Part shown: piece after piece, positions 24,835-36,100 of the stretch
Position numbering within the stretch: position 1 is the stretch's first letter
Layout: the number at the start of each line of letters is the position of its first letter
NCBI GenBank assembly: GCA_029465975.1
Contig: CM055741.1
Coordinates: 2,677,728-2,741,727, forward strand
Direction: 5' to 3'
DNA length: 64,000 bases
Source: Dallia pectoralis
Taxonomy: Eukaryota; Chordata; Actinopteri; Esociformes; Umbridae
Notes under the pieces: model-generated
What the model was told of the DNA's origin: nothing
Database searches by the model: none
What the model saw: only the letters and a program-made list of their open reading frames with translations
Made by a program: the position numbers and the translations under genes

Positions 24835-24892
24835 ACCTTCCTGACCCAAGCCCTAGTCCCTAACCACTAGGCCACCTTGACGGGCAGCTTAC
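24835..24892 (-). mobile_element. tRNA-derived SINE head
   Basis: On the minus strand the segment reads TGGCCTAGTGGTTAGGGACT (A-box region), then GGTTCTAATCC (B box) about 35 nt later, with the spacing of an RNA polymerase III promoter derived from a tRNA. It lacks a full cloverleaf, so it is not a tRNA gene. Confidence 0.55.
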
Positions 24893-24899
24893 AACCAAT

Positions 24900-25950
24900 G
24901 GTCCATTCCACAGTCTGTCTTTATCCTTGACAGTGGCTGCAGTGTACCAGCCGGAGATCATTATGGACTTAATGATGGCTGTGTAGGCATTTATCATCAT
25001 GGACGTTGTCTCAGTTCCAAGTTGTTAAGACTGCACCAGTACACCAGTGGCTTGATTTTCCCCCTGTGAGCGGTCTCGTCCCAATCAGAGATTAGGCAGA
25101 TGAAGGTGGTGTCTTCTGCAAACTTCAGAAGTTTGACAAAGTGATGACTGGAGGTGCAGTTGTTTGTGCACAGGGAAAATAGAACAGGGGACAAGACGCA
25201 ACCTTGAAGTCCACAAAAAGGATTCAGGCGTAAGTTCCAGGGGAGTCATGATGCTGGAGAATGAAGTGGACGTGAAATGAAGTGGCCGTGTCGTCCACAG
25301 ACCTGATGGCTCTGTAGGCAAACTGCAGTGGGTCTAGTTCTGGATCAGTGATGGTCTTGAGGTGTGACAGGAACAGGCACTTAAAGGACTTAACCACAGA
25401 GGTCAGAGTAAGTGGTCTGTAGTCATTTAGCCCTGTGATCTTTGGTTTCTTGGGGACCGGGATGATGGTGGCGAATTTGAAGCAGGCTGGGACGCTGCAT
25501 GACTTCAATGATTTATTGAAAAAGTCTGTGAACACAGCAGATAGCTGGTCAGCACAGTGCTTGAGTGTGGAAGCAGAGACTTCATCAGGACCACCTGCCT
25601 TCCTTGGGTTTTGACTCTCCGGTATAGACAATCCGAACGTGGTTGCAGCAAAGGTGTTGATTGATGACATTGTAATCTCAGGGGAGGTGTCAATTGGGAT
25701 GGATGGTTGTGGGTGGGTACCTGGACTGTTTGAGGTGGAAGAACATAGCTTACGGGGGAGTGCAGACAAGACTGCTCTCAAATCTGCAGTAAAACTGATT
25801 GAGGTTGTATCCAAGTTGCAGATCGTCGGTAGCCTGGGGTGATTTGCATCTGTAGTTTGTTATCTGTTTAATCCTTCCTCCAAAATGAAGCAGAGTCATT
25901 TGCTGAGAGCTGTTTGTTCGGTTTGTCCCCATACAAGCGCTAGGCCTCCT
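24900..25950 (-). mobile_element. CR1/Rex-like LINE fragment with degenerate reverse transcriptase
   Basis: Minus-strand frames encode [38 protein letters not shown] and [16 protein letters not shown], then in another frame SPVLFSLCTNNC and LLKFAEDTTF. These are reverse transcriptase motifs in order, but the catalytic FADD-type box reads FAED and at least two frameshifts are present (near 25220-25320). The upstream endonuclease and the 3' end are missing. Confidence 0.8.
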
Positions 25951-27500
25951 TAACTGGAATTAGATGGATCATTACGTGGTCCAAGAGGCCCAGTGAAGCA
26001 CGGGCCACAGCATGGTAGGTAGTATTGTTACAATGGTCTAGAATATTTGCATCTCTGGTCGGTATATTAATACATTTATTGTATTTAGGAAGCTCGTGGC
26101 TCAGGTAACCTCTGTAAAGTCACCATGGACAATAACTAGAGTGTAGTCGTTCAGTCACCAGTATTTGTTCAGCTAGCAGCCTTTAAGCCTCCTTCACGTT
26201 GCCAATCGGAGGAATGTAAACACTTAGTCTAAATAAGTGAATGTGTTTTTACTGTTCTTTGTGTTTGTTCATAATTTTAAATTGAAAACCCACAAACAAG
26301 ATTATTCTGGCTGCATTTGGTTCATCCACACTATACACCCAAAAGTCATGACAGTTCATCTCTTTTTTCCACATTCAGCCTGACTCTCTGAACCGGTTTA
26401 CTATAAATAGTTTAGCTCCTCCTTTGAATTCCATAGAAACAATGACCTGCTTCTTAGCTGCTCTGTCTTGTCCCACACCCCCTATTGTGTTCAAGATCAC
26501 TCCATCATAAACCTCACCTTTACACTATTAAAGAAGTTCTAGAAGTAATAGCTAAGGAATGTATTAAGTGAGAATAATGTTGTTTTTTACTGCTGCTGGC
26601 TTTTATATTTACCAAAAAACCTTTATTGAGAATTATTGTAGATAAACCTTTTTGTAGAAAAACCTTTTTTTACAGTAAGCAAGCTGAAAACTCAGTAGCA
26701 AACTCACAGGATTCAAGGCAAAGCAAATTCAGTAGCAACTGTAGAAAGACGGCATGGAGGATGTGAAAATGTAAAGTTGACGGTAATATTTGTGTTTGTT
26801 TTATTTAACTGACAATTACTGTCAGTATGTCTATAACTGTTTTTATTTTTTATTGAATTGTTCCCAGGGCACGTTCGCAAATGAGACCTCATCTCGATGT
26901 GTCTCCGCGGTTAAATAAAAGTTAAATAAAAATAAAATGTAGATACAGTAGGGTAGTGAGCGGATACAAGTCAAAACGTTTCATTATTACACACAAAGAA
27001 GATTAGTCCTGACTGCAGATTCTGTCCCGCATTTTATTTCATTTAATTCAGATGATGGAGGTTTAAAATGTAGTTAAACTTATATAATGTTTTACAACGT
27101 GTAGGCCTGACAGGCAAGATGTTTCACCAAAAACATGCAGGTAAAGATTGATTTGCTTTAGTCTCTATATGTAAAAAATATATCATAACATTTGACAGTC
27201 ACTCATCGTAGTGTTGGCAACATATCACTAATTTCTTACCCATAATAATTTTAGCTACAAAGTAACAAGCATTTATAGTTAGTTTACATGTTTTGGTCTG
27301 CATTTTTTACACCATTTTGGAGCACATTGCCTAGCTTTGATTAAAATACAGTATATATCATGTACCCACATATAATATATGCAACGGTTATACATAATAC
27401 CACAGCTATCAGCCGACTCGGCATTCAGGATACGAAGCACACAGAAATCGCTTTTTAAATCATACATTTTTGAACATGTTCTGATTTTGATCTCCTTCTT
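25951..27500. other. Intergenic DNA with a retroelement-like 3' tail
   Basis: No gene is supported. At about 26860-26940 CAAATGAGACCTCATCTC is followed by a repeated TTAAATAAAAGTTAAATAAA tail, which resembles the 3' end of a dispersed fish retroelement. The rest is AT-rich. Confidence 0.35.
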
Positions 27501-27507
27501 GACTTGA

Positions 27508-28322
27508 TCAAAATTTTTTCAGACCTGTTAACTGTATTATTGCTGATCCAACAGCTAAGGCAGCATTAGTTGATATTGTTGCTCCAGCTACTCCACCTAC
27601 TACTCCAATAGCGGCTCCAGTTGCAACCATTCCAGCGTTATCTTTGGCCCACTTCTTCCATTGATTCCATTTCATTTTCTTCTGCGCCTCCTCATACTGC
27701 TTACTGGTGTAATGTCTTCCTCCATAACCCACCACCATCTTATTTATCTTCTTCAGAAGCACTGTGACCTGAGTCTGGTCCTCCTTCTCATTGCTGAAGA
27801 CGTGATATCGGTTTCCACAGCTCGTGTTGAGCCTTTGTAGATCTTCACTTTCTTCCAAATACTTCTTGATTGTTTTTTTCTTCAGAACATCTCCATGGGT
27901 GTAGAGCACGATGGTGTACCTCCACGCATCATCTCCAAAGTTCTCCTGGATCCACTTCAGAGCGTTCCTCTCCTCCTCTGTGAACCTCACGCCTAGTCTG
28001 ACCACCAGAAGGAACACGTGGGGCCCTGGAACTGACATTTCAATGCAACTCTCTATACTTTTGTTCATTTTGTCTTCAATCTCTTTCTTCATTTTGTCTT
28101 CAATCTCTTTCTTCATTTCTTCGCTATTCGTGTCAAAGAGTCCTGGAGTGTCGATGACATCAATCTTTATTCCGTTCACCTCTCCAGTCTGTTTCTCACA
28201 CTGTGTTGTCACAGAGTCTGCAGACAGGTCCACTTCAAACGCTTCTCTTCCCAGGATGGTATTTCCTGTTGCACTCTTCCCAGATCCAGTTTTCCCCAGC
28301 AGAACTATCCTCAGGTGAAACA
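27508..28322 (-). CDS. GIMAP/AIG1-type GTPase (GIMAP 4), main exon, apparently intact
   Basis: The exon starts after a TATAG acceptor (28322) and encodes about 271 residues. It has P-loop [21 protein letters not shown] (G3), [20 protein letters not shown] (IAN box), YTHGD (G4) and CGNRYHVFSNEK (G5 region). The C-terminus is a Lys/Trp-rich stretch (MKWNQWKKWAK) followed by a hydrophobic, Gly/Ala-rich tail of about 45 residues (MVATGAAIGVVGGVAG) that may contact membrane. A 24-nt tandem duplication (28071-28118) repeats MKKEIEDK. The length is normal for the family. The start codon lies in an upstream exon not found here. The protein should bind and hydrolyse GTP; an immune or lymphocyte role is inferred from the family. 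Confidence 0.85.
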
Positions 28323-29715
28323 CTATAAGGAAACAGTTACAGTCAACAGGCTTTAGAAGAGTTATGTATTGTTCTTGAGTGATATCTATTCAGATAATGA
28401 AATCACTATGAACTATGATCACTGTGTGAACCCATTCTCCGGTCAGTTTCTTTAGTGTTTGGGAGAAGCTCAAGGCATTTGATGCGTTACTAAAGAAAAA
28501 CTCTCGATACAACGCCTCCTACATTGTTTATGCTATCAATTAAAAACCTACAGTCAAATGTTCAGACAGGCCCAACCCAAACGTATCTATACAGTGCTTT
28601 AATTAGTCTACAAAAAATATATACTTTAAATTAACATGAATGAACCCTAACACCGTTTTTTATTAACCATTTTTCGTCTGTTCCTGCCTAAAGTTATTAA
28701 ATGTTTATCATCATCTGTGATTATACCAATTTGCATAACAACCATGAACTAACACTAAATTTATATTTATTAAATCGTTCCAGCTAGACAGACTAAATTA
28801 ATTTTATTTGACATGTTAATGTACTCTATAAAAGTATCTTGTGAACTATTGAAAGTTTCCACATGTTTTAGCAGATATAAGTTGTAAGTAAAGCTACTAA
28901 TTTTATACTGTAATGTCTAATATAATGTAGCAAAGCAAGTACAGAATCCAGATCGCTGTTTATAACTTTATACTCTTGACACAGTAATACATGTTTTTAT
29001 CGTCTCTATCAGTACTTACTTGTAGTTGATGATGTGGACTATGATTTGAATGTTCACGGCGCGTCAAGTACTTATATCTACATTTCTAAGTTTCACAACA
29101 GTTTCAAGTGGGTTAGGGTTAGAGTCACGACTGATACGTAGGATATCTAATCTTAAACAGACACAATCCATGTCACCATATCAGTGAACAATTGTAGACT
29201 ACGCAGTTTAAACAAAAAATATGCTCCTGGCCAGATCTCATAAATGATATAAGTACATTTCAAATGTTTTATTAGGGCGGTTCACATCATAAATGCAAGA
29301 ACGACATTCCGCTGGATAAATACATTACTTTTAATGAAAGACGCACTATTGCGTTCTTATTTATACGTTTCAGTGATGTCAGTAGATTTTTTTGATTTTT
29401 TTAACAACAGTCGAAATTATCAAGTTCTCTGTCTAGTCTTGAAAAAAACGGGAATGCGCGCTCACGTGTCCCCACCAACCTAAACCATCCTGAACCAATA
29501 CTTTTCTGGTTATGTTCGGTAAGAAAAATGGGGATTGTTTTAAAACTCGGTCTTGTGAGGGTTCACAGAAGGATTCATACTATACACCTTCAATAATTAT
29601 AGATACAAGTATTATTTTATGCAAGACGAAACATGACTACAAGTTACAGGAAAGTAGCCTTCATAACTTTAACCACAGAAGGACTCATGCTTTATAATTC
29701 ACTATCGAGTAACAT
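28323..29715. repeat. GIMAP 4 upstream region, duplicate of the GIMAP 1 upstream DNA
   Basis: Positions 28443-28815 match 12660-13055, and 28826-29715 match 16776-17696. The two blocks adjoin here at 28815-28830, whereas in the first copy they are separated by the nested transposons. The matching ends at about 29715, where the other copy has the 20-bp satellite. Confidence 0.85.
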
Positions 29716-30149
29716 TATTTTCGTTACACAGAGCAGAAACAAACCATACATCACCATTGGCTTTTAGTTGTACTATTAAGAAGAAATTACCATAAATAAA
29801 ACACCAATATCCTAATTATTTTTAAAGCATCTTCCAGGACATGATAGCAGTATACACTGTAATCACCGGTTTCAACACAGTAATAGAATTATTTTACATT
29901 ATTCTTACAATGCTTATACTTTAAAACATCTTTAATATACAACTGTTTCTACATAAACTTTGGTGGCGAGAATGTAATGTGTGAATTTGAGAACATAGAT
30001 TGAGAATGGAATGTATAAAGTCGAAAACACAGAGTGAAACTGGGGTCAAGATACGAGTGATGATCACATGACATATAACATTGACCCCGTAGTGCTTAAA
30101 GAGTGTGCAGGATGGCATCGTTGAGGTGATAGTTGAAAGGTCATTGAGC
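29716..30149 (-). other. Probable 3' UTR and flank of mvb12a
   Basis: This lies downstream of the mvb12a stop at 30150-30152. It is AT-rich and has no coding signature. A polyadenylation site was not placed with confidence. Confidence 0.35.
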
Positions 30150-33100
30150 CTAAGAGGAGATTCCCGTGGAGAGAAATGGTATGCTTCTGTCGGCTGCGTT
30201 TTCCTCCACCTTAAACGTGTAGTTGTACTGTGAAAACACACGCCACAGAAAAACATTTACAGTAAAGTGTTTACAGTGAAAACATAAAAAAATATATAAC
30301 TTCTGCCAATATTTATATATGTTTTTAAATGGGGTAAAATGGTGCATTCTTTGGCTTTGTAGAATAAACCTCCTTGAATTAAAACCCTAACCCATATAAA
30401 TTAACCAAATGCACATAGCAAATCCTGGGACACAGCAACAATCCATTCAAATGGTTTGTTGCACACACACACACACACACACACGCACACACACAAATAA
30501 CTGACCATACCTCGTTTTCAATGTCCTGGAAAGATTTGATTCGGATATTGTTCAGAGCGTTAACCGGGGTCTGGGATGCGTGATTGAAAAAGAGTGGGGG
30601 AGAGGGAGAGAAAGACACGAGAAAAAGGAGGGAGGGAGAGAAATACACGAGAAAAAGGAGGGAGGGAGAGAAAGACACGAGAAAAAGGAGGGAGGGAGAG
30701 AAAGACAAGAGAAAAAGAGACAGAAAAGGGAGGAAACAGTGTTTACAGAATATTAACAGCAGCTTGCGGTCTCTAAAACCTACCAACCTCAACTGGCGGT
30801 CTCTAAAACCTACCAACCTCAACTGGCGGTCTCTAAAACCTACCAGCCTCAACTGGCGGTCTCTAAAACCTACCAGCCTCAACTGGCGGTCTCTAAAACC
30901 TACCAGCCTCAACTGGCGGTCTCTAAAACCTACCAACCTCAACTGGCGGTCTCTAAAACCTACCAACCTCAACTGGCGGTCTCTAAAACCTACCAACCTC
31001 AACTGGCGGTCTCTAAAACCTACCGTGTTGTTGTTCTGGGAGTCGAATTTGGGGTGCAGAGCGAAGGGAACCCCGTCTATGGCTAGAGAGAGAGATGGGG
31101 AGAGGCAGTTAGCACAGGTAGCATACACGTTAGCACAGGGAGCACACACGTTAGCACAGGGAGCACACACGTTAGCACAGGGAGCACACACGTTAGCACA
31201 GACGTTAGCACAGGGAGCACACACGTTAGCACAGACGTTAGCACAGGGAGCACACACACGTTAGCACAGGGAGCACACACGTTAGCACAGGGAGCACACA
31301 CGTTAGCACAGGGAGCACACACGTTAGCACAGGGAGCACACACGTTAGCACAGGTAGCACACACGTTAGCACAGGGAGCACACACGTTAGCACAGGTAGC
31401 ACACACGTTAGCACAGACGTTAGCACAGGGAGCACACACGTTAGCACAGACGTTAGCACAGACGTTAGCACAGGGAGCACACACGTTAGCACAGATGTAA
31501 GCACGCACGTACCTTTCAGTCAGTCAGCCCAACACGGATTTGCCCGTGTCAACACTGCCTAAAGCATGTCCTCGGTATCCTCTGTATAATTTTATGCATG
31601 TCGTATTTTGGTCTACCTGAGATGCCGTAGATGTTGCTGTTGTCTACCGCTTTGTCTACGGTGTCAATTGATCCAAGGTTCCCCCGGCGACTGCCGGTCT
31701 TCCTGCCGGGTGGCAGGGGTGGGGCGTTGCTAAGGAGTGAGGTCATCAGAGTTCATAACAGATGCTGGATATTATGACAAGATCCTTATGTCTCGAGACT
31801 AACCGTGGCGACCGATGTCATCAACAAAGTTGTAAATAATAGTAAAAATAATAAAAGCAAATGGAAACTAGCTGTGTGTGTGTGTGTTACCTGGGCCTCA
31901 GGGGCAGTGGAGGAGTATTGGGTGTTACCTGGGCCTCAGGGGCAGTGGAGGAGTATTGGGTGTTACCTGGGCCTCAGGGGCAGTGGAGGAGTATTGGGTG
32001 TTACCTGGGCCTCAGGGGCAGTGGAGGAGTATTGGGTGTTACCTGGGCCTCAGGGGCAGTGGAGGAGTATTGGGTGTTACCTGGGCCTCAGGGGCAGTGG
32101 AGGAGTATTGGGTGTTACCTGGGCCTCAGGGGCAGTGGAGGAGTATTGGGTGTTACCTGGGCCTCAGGGGCAGTGGAGGAGTATTGGGTGTTACCTGGGC
32201 CTCAGGGGCAGTGGAGGAGTATTGGGTGTTACCTGGGCCTCAGGGGCAGTGGAGGAGTATTGGGTGTTACCTGGGCCTCAGGGGCAGTGGAGGAGTATTG
32301 GGTGTTACCTGGGCCTCAGGGGCAGTGGAGGAGTATTGGGTGTTACCTGGGCCTCAGGGGCAGTGGAGGAGTATTGGGTGTTACCTGGGCCTCAGGGGCA
32401 GTGGAGGAGTATTGGGTGTTACCTGGGCCTCAGGGGCAGTGGAGGAGTATTGGGTGTTACCTGGGCCTCAGGGGCAGTGGAGGAGTATTGTCCTCCAGGG
32501 AGAGTTCACGGAGGGTCAGGCTGATGCTACGTGGTTTGGCCCGGGGAAGAAGGCTGGAAAAGGTGCCCTTACGGCACCACATCACATAGCCATGGATGTC
32601 CCTGAGACAGGACACACACAGAAACACAGTCAGGATAGGCTGTGTCCCTGAGACAGGACACACACAGTCAGGATAGGCTGTGTCCCTGAGACAGGACACA
32701 CACAGAAACACAGTCAGTGTGTGTGTGACTCACCCTATACAGGTGTAATGCTGTAACATCATCCTACATGACTGTGTGTGTGTGTGTCTCACCCTATACA
32801 GGTATAATGCTGTAACATCATCCAACATCAATGTGTGCGTGTGTGTTACTCACCCTATACAGGTGTAATGCTGTAACATCATCCTACATGACTGTGTGTT
32901 TGTGTGTGTGTCTCACCCTATACAGGTGTAATGCTGTAACATCATCCTACATGACTGTGTGTGTGTGTGTGTGTGTCTCACCCTATACAGGTATAATGCT
33001 GTAACATCATCCAACATCACTGTGTGCGTGTGTGTTACTCACCCTATACAGGTATAATGCTGTAACATCATCCTACATGACTGTGTGTGTGTGTGTGTCT

Positions 33101-36100
33101 CACCCTATACAGGTATAATGCTGTAACATCATCCTACATGACTGTGTGTGTGTGTGTGTGTCTCACCCTATACAGGTATAATGCTGTAACATCATCCAAC
33201 ATCACTGTGTGCGTGTGTGTTACTCACCCTATACAGGTATAATGCTGTAACATCATCCTACATGACTGTGTGCGTGTGTGTTACTCACCCTATACAGGTA
33301 TAATGCTGTAACATCATCCTACATGACTGTGTGTGTGTGTGTCTCACCCTATACAGGTATAATGCTGTAACATCATCCTACATGACTGTGTGTGTGTGTG
33401 TGTGTCTCACCCTATACAGGTATAATGCTGTAACATCATCCTACATGACTGTGTGTGTGTGTGTGTGTCTCACCCTATACAGGTGTAATGCTGTAACATC
33501 ATCCTACATGACTGTGTGTGTGTGTCTTACCCTATACAGGTATAATGCTGTAACATCATCCTACATGACTCTGTGTGTGTGTGTGTGTCTCACCCTATAC
33601 AGGTGTAATGCTGTAACATCATCCTACTCTTGCAGGTCACTTTGATGTCCAGCACAGCCGTCTCGACACTGGCCTCCGGGACCAGACGCATACACACACG
33701 CTTCTTCTTCCACACAGACACCTCTGGAGACACACACACACACACACCACGTAATACAACTGTATTAAAGCACAAATTAACATTTACATTTTTTTAAGGA
33801 ATATAAATATAATTAAACAATTCCTACACATAAATGTGCTCAGGTCTTCCATGTGTGTGTGTGTGTGTGTGTGTGTGCTGTAATGCTACTCACTGGGTTC
33901 CATGTGTTCAGGTATGTATGAGTATCCACTCGGGATGGTGTCCTTGTGTGTGTGTGTGTGCTGTAATGCTACTCACTGGGTTCCATGTGTTCAGGTATGT
34001 ACGAGTATCCACTCGGGATGGTGTCCTTGTGTGTGTGTGTGTGCTGTAATGCTACTCACTGGGTTCCATGTGTTCAGGTATGTACGAGTATCCACTCGGG
34101 ATGGTGTCCTTGTGTGTGTGTGTGTGCTGTAATGCTACTCACTGGGTTCCATGTGTTCAGGTATGTACGAGTATCCACATGGTGTCCTTGTGTGTGTGTG
34201 TGTGTGCTGTAATGCTATGGGTTCCATGTGTTCAGGTATGTATGAGTATCCACTTGGTGTCCTTGTGTGTGTGTGTGTGCTGTAATGCTACTCACTGGGT
34301 TCCATGTGTTCAGGTATGTATGAGTATCCACTCGGGATGGTGTCCTTGTGTGTGTGTGTGTGTGTGCTGTAATGCTACTCACTGGGTTCCATGTGTTCAG
34401 GTATGTATCCACTCGAGTATCCACTGGGGATGGTGTCCTTGTGTGTGTGTGTGTGTGTGCTGTAATGCTACTCACTGGGTTCCATGTGTTCAGGTATGTA
34501 TGAGTATCCACTCGGGATGGTGTCCTTGTGTGTGTGTGTGTGTGCTGTAATGCTACTCACTGGGTTCCATGTGTTCAGGTATGTATGAGTATCCACTGGG
34601 GATGGTGTCCTTGTGTGTGTGTGTGTGTGCTGTAATGCTACTCACTGGGTTCCATGTGTTCAGGTATGTACGAGTATCCACTGGGGATGGTGTCCTTGTG
34701 TGTGTGTGTGTGTGCTGTAATGCTACTCACTGGGTTCCATGTGTTCAGGTATGTACGAGTATCCACTGGGGATGGTGTCCTTGTGTGTGTGTGTGTGCTG
34801 TAATGCTACTCACTGGGTTCCATGTGTTCAGGTATGTACGAGTATCCACTCGGGATGGTGTCCTTGTGTGTGTGTGCTGTAATGCTACTCACTGGGTTCC
34901 ATGTGTTCAGGTATGTACGAGTATCCACTGGGGATGGTGTCCTTGTGTGTGTGTGTGTGTGTGCTGTAATGCTACTCACTGGGTTCCATGTGTTCAGGTA
35001 TGTACGAGTATCCACTGGGGATGGTGTCCTTGTGTGTGTGTGTGTGCTGTAATGCTACTCACTGGGTTCCATGTGTTCAGGTATGTACGAGTATCCACTG
35101 GGGATGGTGTCCTTGTGTGTGTGTGTGTGCTGTAATGCTACTCACTGGGTTCCATGTGTTCAGGTATGTACGAGTATCCACTGGGGATGGTGTCCTTGTG
35201 TGTGTGTGTGTGCTGTAATGCTACTCACTGGGTTCCATGTGTTCAGGTATGTACGAGTATCCACTGGGGATGGTGTCCTTGTCAGAGATCACCTGGATAT
35301 CAGAAATCACCATCCCACCTGAAGGCTCCTGGAAAGGGAGATACTATTGAGGACGGAGACTGTGTGTGTGTGTTTGTGTGTGTGTCAGTGTCAGTGTGTG
35401 TTTGCTCCTGTGTAAAATAAACACAAATTGACCTACAAAATAAGAGCTAACAAAATGGCCTCACATTCCCCTGATTCTGGTTAAACCAAGTCACCAACAA
35501 AAATCTGTGTGTGCAGATGTATGCGAGTGTGTGTGCAGATGTGTGGGCAGTTGGATGCGAGTGTGTGTGCAGATGTATGCGAGTGTGTGTGCAGTTGGAT
35601 GCGAGTGTGTGTGCAGATGTGTGTGCAGATGTGTGTGAGTGTGTGTGTGTAACACACTTTGCTGTAGCAGAGGTAATAGCCAGATTTCATGGCAAAACTC
35701 TTTGTGAAGTTAGCTGCAACTCCATCTTCAGTAGAGCTGATCTGGAGAGAGGGTGAGAGAGGGAGAAACAAAAGGAGAGGGATAGGGTGAGAGAGGGAGA
35801 AACAAAAAGAGGGGGAGAAACAAAGAGAGGGGGAGAAACAAAGAGAGGGAGAGGGTGAGAGAGGGAGGAACAAAAAGAGGGGGAGAAACAAAGAGAGGGG
35901 GAGAAACAAAGAGAGGGAGAGGGTGAGAGAGGGAGAAACAAAAAGAGGGGGAGGGTGAGAGAGGGAGAAACAAAAAGAGGGGGAGAAACAAAGAGAGGGA
36001 TAGGGTGAGAGAGGGAGAAACAAAAGGAGAGGGATAGGGTGAGAGAGGGAGAAACAAAAGGAGAGGGATAGGGTGAGAGAGGGAGAAACAAAAGGAGAGG

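Noticed and set aside
24835..24892. tRNA gene
   Set aside because: A and B boxes are present, but the cloverleaf is incomplete and the context is repeat-like, so it is better called a SINE head.
31805..32651. Three overlapping plus-strand ORFs of about 240 residues
   Set aside because: All three frames of the 38-bp satellite are open; the conserved coding signal is on the minus strand (mvb12a exon 5).
33834..35420. Series of Cys/Val-rich plus-strand ORFs
   Set aside because: Antisense translation of the 83-bp array with (GT)n, each copy giving the same peptide.
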